A stretch of DNA of 64,000 nt from Toxoplasma gondii ME49 (Eukaryota > Apicomplexa > Conoidasida > Eucoccidiorida > Sarcocystidae), in assembly GCF_000006565.2 (NCBI RefSeq), contig NC_031478.1, forward strand, positions 4,302,212 through 4,366,211. Reading direction: 5' to 3'. The notes beneath the pieces were generated by a model. It was given only the letters and a program-made list of their open reading frames with translations. It did not search any database and was not told where the DNA came from. Positions 34,150 through 44,347 of the stretch are shown here, in pieces. Both the position numbers and the translations under genes were made by a program. Within the stretch, counting starts at the first letter, position 1. Every line of letters begins with the position of its first letter.

Positions 34150-35892
34150 CTGTTGAACTTCCAACGCCCTAGCTATCATCTGTTCTTTCCTAGTATCCTG
34201 ATTCCTTTTTGTTACCGCCAGAACTAACTTATTTGGATTGCAGGTTGCGCATGCTGTACACATGGTGCTGGTGTTATTGTGTATGCACTTATTTCAGATT
34301 GAATAAAGTTTCTTCTCCAGTTAATGTAAATGGTCGAGCGTCTTCTGGAACGCCTTTGGATCTGGCACGCAGGTGTTAAGGCTGGATGCGAAGGTGGTGC
34401 TGTGAGAGAAGGGTGAATTTCCCGTTGGCACTCCTGCCAGGGCATCAGTGAGTCAAGTCAACAAAGGAAATCTATTCTCAGCTAAGAAACCTTGTGGAGT
34501 GGCTTAGACTCACGGTGGTAGAAAACAGGAGACCAAGGTTTCAGACGCGAGAGGTGATAAAGGGAAAATGAAAAATGGCGGTAGCGTACGTGTAGGTACT
34601 AACTTACAATCAGTGTGATGATCTCCGTTCACCGGTGCCGGGAAACTTTGCCTAATCGGTAGCGGAGACAAAGATGAACACGTGCTTGTCTGCTGAATAA
34701 AGAATCTACTACGGCAGCGCTCAGCCGTGACGCGAGCGCATACTCGTCACTTGTAGCCCGCACCAAAGCAGGAAACTGGATACGAACGTTCTTGCTGACT
34801 GGGCAAGAGCGGTGATGTGCTGCTGGCAGGTTACGGAATTTGCAGAGGAGATAGGAGTTACATGTGGTCTTTCCAAGTTCACACCGATGAATCCCGTGTT
34901 ACCGTCTAGTCAACCACTATATAGGCCTGTGGATGCAAAGTTGTTTCCTGATAGCTGTACGGTAGTGTGTCTTAAACGACCGAAACAGGAACGTTGTTTT
35001 GTCGGTGCCGGCACTGTGCTATTCAAATGCTCTGTGCAAGCGCATGCGTACAGCAAACGAAGCGGCTGTCTCGATTCCGTTCTGCTGTGAGCCTGTTGTT
35101 TCGAACGAATTTCTTGAGCCGGCGACCTTATGTTGCTCCACCTCACAAATCTTGGGTTAATTTCAAGAAAAGGATGCGCGGAAGCCGACAAACTAAGGTT
35201 ACCACCGGCGGCTGGCGTCCTTGAGAGCCCTGGAGAGTTACGAGAGTCAGCGAAGAATCCGCACATCCATCACAAATGCAATCGCTCGACTGGCTCACCA
35301 TACACGTGCTCCGGGGAACCGGATAAACTCGTATCGCATACAGAACTTTATATCAAGTATACGGGTTTCGACAGCGAAAAAGAGAGCCACTATCCACGAT
35401 TGACCACTCTTCCGTCTGAGTAAGCTTCTAGAAAGTGAAAGCTGTGACGATGACAGTTCTAGCACGAACAGCGATAATCACGATGCTAATCATCGAAGGC
35501 CAGACGAAGGCTTACAAGTCTTTAAGATGCATTTTGGCGCATCAGCAGAGACAAGCTGCAAGACGACTAACGACTCACTGAGCGCTTGCCCCTGAGTTGT
35601 CCTGAGACATTCACAGAAAGCGGTAACCGAGGAGGTCAACTTCATCGAACAATATAGTATCCAATCTCAGGGCTGAGACAGAATGTGTGGTGAGAGGAGC
35701 CCTCACTTAGTCGAAATTGCTTCCAGAAAATCCCGAGCATTGATGTTTCAATCCTGTGTAGCTATACGGCATGGTCATAGATGATAGCTCGGATACCGGT
35801 GAACAATCACACAACTGTATAACGAATGGGAGGGAGAGATTCATGCGTCCCCCCTCAGCTACTACGTGAGAAAACGCACTGTCTCTCATCGT
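34150..35892. other. Intergenic region between the three-exon gene and the second SRS gene
   Basis: The two flanking genes converge here, so both 3' UTRs are expected. A short frame at 34812-35090 has no supporting feature. Nothing else is recognised. Confidence 0.35.
34302..34307 (+). terminator. AATAAA hexamer about 150 bases 3' of the preceding stop codon
   Basis: A canonical hexamer in T-rich surroundings downstream of the three-exon gene's stop. Poly(A) signals are poorly conserved in coccidia, so this is only suggestive. Confidence 0.25.
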
Positions 35893-36510
35893 CTAATGTC
35901 CGAAGATGGAACTCATAGAAATGAGGGCAGCAACAACGCAGGGCATTCGGATAGACAGGCTCGAGCCTCCATTGTAGGCATCTTGGTCTGTACCCGCCCA
36001 CATAGTCACATGCTTGTTTCCTGGATTGATTCTGACGTCAAACTGGACTCTGGGGGATCCACTGTTCGGGGAAATGCAGGCGAAGCTGAATACCGTAGCC
36101 AGGTTCATTTGATGTGGTATGGTTATCGTGAGCGGTGCATCACCGGAAACCGTATCCCCAGAGATCGCCTCTGAATTCCTCGCAAGAAGTGCCGCCAAGC
36201 TGACAGTGCAGTTTTCTCTGCAATTTGTTCCGAAGGCCATGCACACGTCTGGGGGGAAGGTCTTCGGAAACGTGCCCTTCGCATTTTTGCACCAGACAGA
36301 CAGCACGTCGCCAACATGCAGAGTGACACTGTACGTATCGGTTGACTTCACTTCTAACAAGTCGCCTTCATAAGAAAACGATCCTTTCACTTTGTACTCC
36401 GCGGCGTAGCAGTACAAGGCAGAAGTACTCGGCTTGGAGAAAAAGACTACGGCCAGGAATAAAAGTGCCACTCGCCATGCGAAGTCCCTCCGTCTCTGTC
36501 GACCAGCCAT
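35893..36510 (-). CDS. SRS-like surface antigen, single domain, with GPI-attachment signal
   Basis: 205-residue single-exon protein starting at the ATG at 36510. A short basic start is followed by a hydrophobic signal peptide (WRVALLFLAVVFFSKPSTSA). The mature domain has paired cysteines (SVWCKN, DVCMAF, TNCREN, NCTVSL, FSFACIS) and the SRS-like segments VTLHVGDVLSVWC and APLTITIPHQ. The C terminus has a small-residue site (YNGGSS) followed by a hydrophobic stretch (CVVAALISMSSIFG), as expected for GPI anchoring. Most SRS proteins carry two domains; one domain here makes it short. Assignment to SRS rests on cysteine layout and the TITIP strand rather than close similarity, so it is less certain than the gene at 25215. 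Confidence 0.68.
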   Translation of the reverse strand: MAGRQRRRDFAWRVALLFLAVVFFSKPSTSALYCYAAEYKVKGSFSYEGDLLEVKSTDTYSVTLHVGDVLSVWCKNAKGTFPKTFPPDVCMAFGTNCRENCTVSLAALLARNSEAISGDTVSGDAPLTITIPHQMNLATVFSFACISPNSGSPRVQFDVRINPGNKHVTMWAGTDQDAYNGGSSLSIRMPCVVAALISMSSIFGH

Positions 36511-39500
36511 GGTGACGCTGCGTTTTTACAGGAAAGAAGGCGACCTAGCGAAAAACACCGCCCATCTGCATAGACCTCGAGAGCCCACAATCAGGGAAAC
36601 CTGGATCTTGACAAGGAAGCGAGAGAAATGTTTCTGTTCACATCTAAGCTAGCAGGCAGCTAGCGAACAGTTTGCTTAGTCAATGTAGCCACGGAACATC
36701 AGTATAAGTAACGCACGTCACCGACCCAAAATAACCCCCTCTGCACCTTCTTTCTTAGGAGGGGAACCATGAGGGGCACCAAAACAACCTGTTTCCTAAG
36801 TTGTTGCTCATACGCTAGTTCCGCAGCAGCAGTGATGAAGCGACATAAGTAATCTGTAATTCAGACAATGTGTAAGCCCGCACGGCTTTCCGAATCGAGG
36901 AGCCCAGATGTCTGTGCAGAGAAAATCATCAGCCCTGTTTCGATGCTATCCACGTGCGAAACGCTTAGTGATGCAGTATAAACAATCTCAGATCGACGAG
37001 GGGACTTTGCAAACCTTCGGCACCGTGAACGTTCTTCGATTAGGCTTCTCCGGCACGTTGATGATCCTGGTAGGGAAGCGCAGGGCACGCCGACGCTGAC
37101 CACCTGGCGTCCTGTGCGTTGTTGTCAGCAATCTAGTCAGCAGTAAGGTTCCCGCGAGTAACTTGTTGTCGTGTCCCATACCATCCAGTCAAAAGATGGG
37201 GCCAAAGACCTTTTGAGGGGTATCTTCGCTGTCCTTCGGAAACCGTGTGACATCCGCAGTCTTCACATGGTTGCTCGGTTAGGGTGCTGTGCCAGCAGAA
37301 GGCAGAAAGCAATTTTTACAAACGCGACCACAGCACCTGTAGAATTAGGGTGAGCCGACTTGTGCCTCTCTACCGCAAAGAGAAATGCGTCTTCAACGCA
37401 TGTGGGGAACATATTGTTTCCGTCTCACCGTTCTTTCGCGTGCATCTTCCTCACTGGCGTGAGCCTGCTGAGGCTCCTGAGTGAGAGTTCCGTGTTGGCG
37501 TTCGTGAAGCATGACCGTTGACGTGTTATTACAGAGACTGAGATGTCAAATGCCACAATGATGCTGGACGAAGAGTCCCTTCGGAGGCATAGCTGTTATT
37601 TTCTTCCAGGACCATAGCGGGTAGAAACTGAAAAACGGGTACCGAGGGTAGTCTGCAGGTGATTCAAGTTTTGTGGTATTTGTTTAAGACGGCAGTCTTG
37701 CCGCAAGCTGGCCCCCGAACACATAAGATGTGTAGTAAACAGGATGATATTTGTGTGACCAAGCGTGGCTTGAGCTGCAGACAATCCGTAGAGAACTACT
37801 CAGACCAGGAGCAGCCTGTCCGTTGCGGTACACATCGGGAAGTACACTCGGAGGAACCTCTCCCGGCAGCGAGCTACTTTTTAGGGAAGGAACACGCGGG
37901 ATTGATAGAAAATCCGCTAGTTGGAAATAGTCACATGCATCTTTGAACGGTTGATTCCGGCGTTGGTACTTAATCAGCCATCAAATCATACTGTGAACAA
38001 AGAAAAATATGTCACACTTTTTCTGATTAGTCTCCAGTTTAGAAAGATCCACGCGGCATGCTAATTTGCATCAACTTTCCTTGGACAGGGCCGTAAGTCT
38101 GTTTACGCTTAATCGTATTTTGGTTTAACGCTTTACGACTCTTGCAGGGGGCATTTTACAGCTAGCTTCCAGCAACCGTCGATGCATGGTTGGGGGCAGT
38201 GAGCAGACTCCAGCAAATGGGTATTGCTTGTCGACACGGTTTTCTGTGTATCCGAGGATCAGCAAAGCAGCTCCGGCTATGCTTCAGCATCCACAACAAT
38301 TTGGGAGGCGAAATGTGTCCTTTCACAGAACCGTTTTGGGCTCTCGACACCAAGCTGTAGATCGAGTTGCGTCCCTTTGAGTGTGGAGGCGTCACACAAA
38401 CAGCTCGGTTCGTGCGGCATCAGTTTAGCCTCTCCAATCCGTTTGCGGCCACACGATTAACCTCATGAACTGTAGTGCAGTTCCGATTGACGGAATCTAG
38501 GAAGAGTTCTTTTCCACCACAGTTACTATGGAGTCGTCCGAGAAGCAAGAACTTCGATGACACTCATTCCGGAACAGCCTCAAAGGAGAACTCTTTCACT
38601 TCCCTGACTGCGTAGCTGACTCCCCAGATTCTCTCCGTACTTTCTCTGCACTTACGATTTCTTTGCACTTCCGACATTTTGTAAGCATTAATAAGGCAAT
38701 ATGTTGGTGAGCTTGACGCCAGTTACCCAGCCCATACGCACCGCGTCAGACACTGCTTCCCGGAAAGACGACCCCCACAGCCCGGAATCGCCTCTGAGAT
38801 ATACTGCGTCTGCTAGAAACATTGCTAACACAGTCGAGCTTGGATCCGGTAAACAACGACATTCAAGACGCAAACCTTCGTCAGTTTCAGCGCCAAGTCA
38901 TTCAACGACACCCAGCTGGCCGCACTTAGTTTCGATCTCGTACTGCGTTCCTACAATGTTTCAAAACGATTATTGCGAAATATGACACGCACACATCTGC
39001 CTGTCCATCGTCTTGCTCAGTTCACTAGAAATCTTGCTGCATATCTGAATTCTTCGTCCTGGTTCCACCATTTAATGCCAAACTCTCCCTCGCCTGGCTC
39101 GTGTATTACCGCGGTGCCAGCCGTGGTACCTAAGAAGAGCCCTCTGTAACGTGTACGGAGTCTCTCCTCTCCGCAAACAACGTAGAATCCTGTCACAAAT
39201 GGGGTTCGTTTCCTCGTTGTCATCTGCGACAGAAATCACTTAAACTAAGTCAAGTCTGGCCCCTGATCCACCTGCTCCCTGGCTATCCCACCGGCCGTCG
39301 GCTGGCTGTCTGTCGCGACATGCCACGAGCGCAGAACACCAATGGCAGTGTCCGAAGTTGAACAGCCCCTCGATATGCACCTCCTGTCTTCCGCAGAACT
39401 TTGTATCCTCACAGTCCTCCTGTATTTTATGTCTTTGTTTCCATGCAATGTTCCGTTCTGCATGGATTTCTTCATGACTCTGAAGGAGCGTGCTCTACGG

Positions 39501-40297
39501 CCCTGAGAATCGACGCGGTTTCTTGCAAGCGGTGGCGGGCGGTCAAGCGGTTGCAATTGAGCGCCGAAGCGTGGCTGCATGCGCGTCTTTTTTCTCGCTG
39601 CGATTTTTATAGAGAAAGTCTCTTCCTAGTCTTGCACCCTTTCTTTTCGTGTTTCCAGGCTTGCGCGCTGCTGGTTTCTGGGCTTGCGACAGCGAACATC
39701 AACCTTCCCGGTTGCTCGGAAAAATGTTTCGTCGACTGACTTTTTGTCTGCACAAGTCATGTTGTGTCTCACTGTTGTCCCAGGAGGTGGGGTCGACGTC
39801 GCTTTGAAACACTAGTGTTGCCTGTGGCTCTGCGCGATTTCTGTATCTCCTAAACTTTTTGCTCGCTGTTTCTCCGCTTGCCTCAGCTTGGACACACACG
39901 GGTGGCCCAGCGAATGTCGGAGTCGTCCCGCCGCTGCCAGCCAGTTGGCACGGAATTGAAGCAAGTTTTTTATTCATTGTGTGGTTCGTTTTCACGAGGT
40001 TTGCCCCTCTCTCCTTGCCTTAACCCTAGTCGTTTGTTTTGTCAGGGCGGTTATGATATGCTGGTGATGGGAGGGGGGCGTGTTATGGTGTCCTTTTTTT
40101 CCTTTGCCGCATTTCCTGTCAATTCTGATCCGCGGGAGGTCGCGGGAGTTCACACCGTTCATCGACGGGCGGATGCGCTCTGGCAGAAGCTCTTTCCATG
40201 TGCTTTTTGCTAGGCACATGGCTTTGCACTTGACGGAAGCAATTCTGCCGTTGCAGCGACTAGCTCCTCCCACTCAGTGCCACTATATCTTATTGAG
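36511..40297. other. Intergenic region upstream of the second SRS gene and of EI24
   Basis: 3.8 kb between divergent genes. From 36511 to 39300 the sequence is mixed, with only short open frames. From about 39600 to 40290 it becomes T/C-rich on the + strand, consistent with an EI24 leader. No gene is supported. Confidence 0.4.
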
Positions 40298-43200
40298 ATG
40301 TTGCGCTACGAGTCTGCCTTTTTTGAGGTTCCCTCGCGGGGTCTTGGGGCGTGTTCTTTACCGCCAGAGTCTGCTGTTGCTGTTTCGAACGCGTTTTCTC
40401 CGGGCTACGTACGCGCGGGAGTGGACAATGTCAAGTCTCGGGATGGCAAGCAGAAAAACCACGACTTCAAAGCGGATTCTCCCGACCATCGTCACTGTGT
40501 CGGGCCATCGCGGCAACCTTGTGCCACTCCAGCACTATTTCTGTCGCAAGGAAAATACCCTGGACTTCCTCCCGGCTTCCACCACACAGGAGTGTCAGGG
40601 GACGATGAAACGGATCCCCATCTTCATGCTTCTTTCTTCCAGTCCTACTGCGGAGAAAAGGCCCTGTGCCAGACAGACATCCACCGTTGTTCCTCTTGGC
40701 AAAGTCCAAGCCGGGGTGCAGAGCAGTTGATGGGCCGAACGGCGGGAACAGACTTGGTCAGTGGCCGCAGCGACTGTCGATTCGCTTCTTCGCCGGTTCC
40801 CCCTGGGGCGTATTTCCGGGGCATTCGGACTTCGCAAGGCACACAGCGTGACTCCGGATTCGCTCTGGAGGCGAGAGCCCGGACACAGCAGCTGGTCCAG
40901 AACGGCTCCGGTCTTGTAGAGCGAAGTCAGTGTCGGCGTACATCGCACTGTGCGTCGCCTCCGTTCTCGTCTGCCCATGACGACGCCGGTTTATCTGCGA
41001 AAAATTCGAGAAATCTCGACGCAGGCATTTCGAAGGTTACGTGTGTTTGCACGGAGCCTCATGGGACCGGCTCGTCGCGTTCCCGACCTTACGGCGCCTC
41101 TGCTTCGTTGCACTCCAGGCAGCTGTATACGGAGGGAATGGCCGCTTCTGTCCACCCGTTTTCTTCTTATCGGAGTCTCCCTTCAGCCGCCCACAAAACG
41201 CTGCGAACTTCTGGGTTGGATCCTCGGTTGCAGGGGCATCATCGCGTTTCACCTATTGAGACCCGAGGCTCATGCTTCGCGTCTGTCAAAGCCATGCTGG
41301 CGTCTGTTTTTGCGTGCGTTTGGTTGTGCGTCTCGATTGTGCGCGCCGGCCTCGCGGTCTACCTTCGCGGCGTGCTTGACTGCTTGTCTGTTCACCGGTT
41401 TCTCGTGTACTGTTTCCGAAGTCCCGTGATTTGCCAGAAGTCGATCTCGTGTCTCCTGCTGAATGGCGGTCTCTTCCTGGGTCTGATTCAGTTCTTCACG
41501 CACATTTTGATGCCGGTCATCGCCGCGGTGTCGTCGTTTCTGATTTGTTTCATCGCCACGCTCGTCTCTCTGTTTTCTACGTACACCGCGGCCGAGAAAC
41601 AGGGCTCTTCTCCCCTGCCTCCGACTCTCGCCGCTTCGGCGCAAGCTGCAGATGTCCCCCCGGCCTTGCCGCTCCTCTCTCTCGACGTTTTCTCGCCTTT
41701 TGCCGTTGCTTTGGTCTATTTCTTTCCCTCTCTCGGTAGTGACTACGACCCCACAGGACCCGTCGCCACAGAAGGGGCAACGCCAGGTGTCGGGGTGTCT
41801 CCGTTGGGTCTCCAAGCAGTCCGCCCTGGAGCCGCGACTGTCGCCTGGCTCGTCCCGCTCATCGAGTGTGCGCTGTGGAGTCTCTTCAGATTCTTCGTCC
41901 TCTATCCCCTCTACTGCTGCAACAGCTTGTTTAACTCTCTCTGGTATCGCGACATCGCGGACACTGCTGCGGCGCTGCTTCTGCAGGATGAAGAGACCTC
42001 GAGTAGGGAGAGAACGAACCAGTTGTCAGGGATGAACGGTCCTTCTCGCCGGGTCTCGTCCGCGGAACCTAACGCATCGCACAGCTGTCCAGAGGCGTCT
42101 TGTGTGTTCCGTTTCGCTTCTCCGGGCGACAGATTCGAGTTCCATACTCGAGGCGCGGGAGACACACGTGAGGGCGATGCACCGCCGATGAGGAGGGAGG
42201 AAGCTTGTGAGGGGAGGAGGACGGAGGGGACAGGCGGTCACGGCGTTTCTTCTTTCTGTAGCTCGCTTCAGCTGAAGCGCAGACCCCGGGACCAGGCCTC
42301 ATCATCGGCGAGCTCCGCTTTGCCCACAACCTGGAAAGAGAGGCCGTCGGGGAGCTTCTGTGCACGCTTGTGGACCTTGTGGGTGAGAAGCGGAGACCAG
42401 AGAGGGCCGTGGCAGGAGACACAAGGGGCTGTCCCGCTCGAACTTGGTAAGGACGAACCGACGGACTTTGTCGGAGAACAAAGTGCTCTTGAGGCTAGGG
42501 AGCGACACACAGACACAGGAGGCAACGGAGCTTCTCGCCTGGGGAAGCTGACTCGCGCTGTCGTCCGGCGAGGCAGTAGGACGTTTGCCTGGTCGTCCTT
42601 CTTCAGAGGGAAGTGGCGTTTGTCTTCCCCTCCGCATCCCTGGGAAGGGAGGAAAGACTCGGACGACGAAGACGGCTTCCCGTCGCTCTTCGGCTTCTTT
42701 GCACCCGTGTACGAATGGTTCTCGCCTGCCGAGAAGCATGCGTCCTCAGCAGTACCGCCCGTTTCTCCGTCTGCTTTCTACTCGGCTTCGTTCTTCTCTT
42801 CGTCGCCCTGTCCTCCAGCGGTCGGCGGGCCTTCCTCGGGAGGCGTCTCCCCCTGTGAGTTTGCTCTGCGCCTGCTCCTGCACTACGTCTGGTGGATCGG
42901 GGCTTCAGTCCTTCTGCCACTCATTCCGTTTATCGGCCCCCCCCTGTCCCTCATCAACCTCTCGTGGCTCTTTGCCTTCTATTGCTTCGACTGGCACGAC
43001 TACCTTCCATACACTTCCTTCTCTTGTGCTTCGGCCGAACATGTAGACACTTGGAGCGAGGGCGACGACGGGGGAGAAGGTTGTCTGGGCCCTCAGATCG
43101 CGAGAGAAGAACTCAGACTGCGCTCGCTTCCTGAGAACTGCCGGTGCAGCACGCGAGGCGGTCCACGTCGTCGACCCTGCCAACAGGCGTCCTGTTTCCT

Positions 43201-44347
43201 GGCTTCGAGTTCGAGAGACAGACACGCCCCTGGCGCCTCCATTTCCGGGAGACGGCTCCTGGGTCTTACCATCGGCGAGAACGACGCACTGTACTTTTCG
43301 TCCTTCTCCTCGCTTTCACCCTTCTCGTCCCACGATCCCCCCTGCCGGCCCTCTCCCTCGGCGTCGCACCAGGCGCTGTGTGGAGACACAGAGACACTTG
43401 GAGACGGCGGAGCCCACAGTGTGGGGTGCATGGGCAGGGGCCGAGGTCGGACCGCGACTGGCGCCTGGCCCTCTGGGAGCGAAGGAGGAGAAGAGGCCGA
43501 GGAAGCCTTTGCGAGACGCGTCAATGCGTGGATCAAGAGTCAGCAGAGATATCTCAAGAGCACCAAACACGAGGCAAGGCGGGCTCTGTCCCCTCAGATG
43601 AAGATGCGAATTCAGCGTCTGGCGGCTCTCTTTGCCACGAAGACCGAGGCCAAACACATGCGAGAGAATAAGGAAGAAAACCAAGGGAGAGACGTCTCGA
43701 GCCTCGCTTTACCAAGCAGGAGAGGCCTCGCGGAGGGCGCGACCCCGAACGGGCCTGAAACGTTTTCCTGGCAACCGCAAGCAGAGCCTGTACGGCGAGG
43801 AGTTTCTTCAGTGTGGGGCGTCTCTCCAGCATGCAGCTGCTGCACTGCTCCCGCAGCCGCGCCTGTGTTTCCTGCCTTCCCGACGCGGGAGGATCAGAAC
43901 TCCCGAGTTCAAGTTCAGGACCGAGAGGGCAGTCGACCGCTTAAGACAGAAGCGGATGGGAGAATGGCGAACAGAGAAAACAGACAAGAGAGACGCATTT
44001 TATTTGTGGGAGAAATGAGGTCTCGCGTCAAGTACTTCGAAGAGCACTGGCTCTACTTCGCAGGGTTCGGCTTGCCTCTCTGCCTCGTTCAGTTCGTCTG
44101 CTCCTCTTTCGTGGACTACGGAGTTCTTTCCATGCTCTTCCCTGTGTGCATCGTCACTTCCCTGCATGCGCTTCCTCTTCGCTGGGTCTCTCGCTCTGAT
44201 GAGTCTCTCCTAGGCCCGTACGCCCTCTTTCGGCGCCTACCGATCTTCGCTCCCATACAGCTCCTCACGCGATATATGCTCAGGGTGGTGGTGCGGCATT
44301 TTGCCAAAAAGAAGAGAAAAAGAAGCATCACAAAATTCAGAAAATAG
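40298..44347 (+). CDS. EI24: EI24 (etoposide-induced 2.4 / EPG-4) family membrane protein, greatly enlarged
   Basis: Single-exon, 1,349 residues from the ATG at 40298; the frame is open slightly further upstream from a GTG, and no other ATG precedes it. EI24 family blocks appear in order. ISCLLLNGGLFLGLIQFF, near residue 385, matches the family's WNGG membrane segment. PLYCCNSLFNSLWYRDIAD, near 540, matches its LNAIWYQDIAD signature. LIPFIGPPLSLINLSWLFAF and YCFDW lie near 880-905. YFEEHWLYFAGFGLPL, followed by a final membrane segment, lies near 1245-1290. Human EI24 is about 340 aa. The extra length is a disordered N terminus of about 350 residues and low-complexity inserts of roughly 300 residues between the blocks. 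EI24 is an ER membrane protein needed for autophagosome maturation in animals. In a parasite whose autophagy proteins also serve the apicoplast, its role is open. Confidence 0.9.
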   Translation: MLRYESAFFEVPSRGLGACSLPPESAVAVSNAFSPGYVRAGVDNVKSRDGKQKNHDFKADSPDHRHCVGPSRQPCATPALFLSQGKYPGLPPGFHHTGVSGDDETDPHLHASFFQSYCGEKALCQTDIHRCSSWQSPSRGAEQLMGRTAGTDLVSGRSDCRFASSPVPPGAYFRGIRTSQGTQRDSGFALEARARTQQLVQNGSGLVERSQCRRTSHCASPPFSSAHDDAGLSAKNSRNLDAGISKVTCVCTEPHGTGSSRSRPYGASASLHSRQLYTEGMAASVHPFSSYRSLPSAAHKTLRTSGLDPRLQGHHRVSPIETRGSCFASVKAMLASVFACVWLCVSIVRAGLAVYLRGVLDCLSVHRFLVYCFRSPVICQKSISCLLLNGGLFLGLIQFFTHILMPVIAAVSSFLICFIATLVSLFSTYTAAEKQGSSPLPPTLAASAQAADVPPALPLLSLDVFSPFAVALVYFFPSLGSDYDPTGPVATEGATPGVGVSPLGLQAVRPGAATVAWLVPLIECALWSLFRFFVLYPLYCCNSLFNSLWYRDIADTAAALLLQDEETSSRERTNQLSGMNGPSRRVSSAEPNASHSCPEASCVFRFASPGDRFEFHTRGAGDTREGDAPPMRREEACEGRRTEGTGGHGVSSFCSSLQLKRRPRDQASSSASSALPTTWKERPSGSFCARLWTLWVRSGDQRGPWQETQGAVPLELGKDEPTDFVGEQSALEARERHTDTGGNGASRLGKLTRAVVRRGSRTFAWSSFFRGKWRLSSPPHPWEGRKDSDDEDGFPSLFGFFAPVYEWFSPAEKHASSAVPPVSPSAFYSASFFSSSPCPPAVGGPSSGGVSPCEFALRLLLHYVWWIGASVLLPLIPFIGPPLSLINLSWLFAFYCFDWHDYLPYTSFSCASAEHVDTWSEGDDGGEGCLGPQIAREELRLRSLPENCRCSTRGGPRRRPCQQASCFLASSSRDRHAPGASISGRRLLGLTIGENDALYFSSFSSLSPFSSHDPPCRPSPSASHQALCGDTETLGDGGAHSVGCMGRGRGRTATGAWPSGSEGGEEAEEAFARRVNAWIKSQQRYLKSTKHEARRALSPQMKMRIQRLAALFATKTEAKHMRENKEENQGRDVSSLALPSRRGLAEGATPNGPETFSWQPQAEPVRRGVSSVWGVSPACSCCTAPAAAPVFPAFPTREDQNSRVQVQDREGSRPLKTEADGRMANRENRQERRILFVGEMRSRVKYFEEHWLYFAGFGLPLCLVQFVCSSFVDYGVLSMLFPVCIVTSLHALPLRWVSRSDESLLGPYALFRRLPIFAPIQLLTRYMLRVVVRHFAKKKRKRSITKFRK

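Noticed and set aside
34812..35090. 92-codon + strand frame with several cysteines
   Set aside because: No signal peptide and no SRS or other recognisable pattern; length is within chance.
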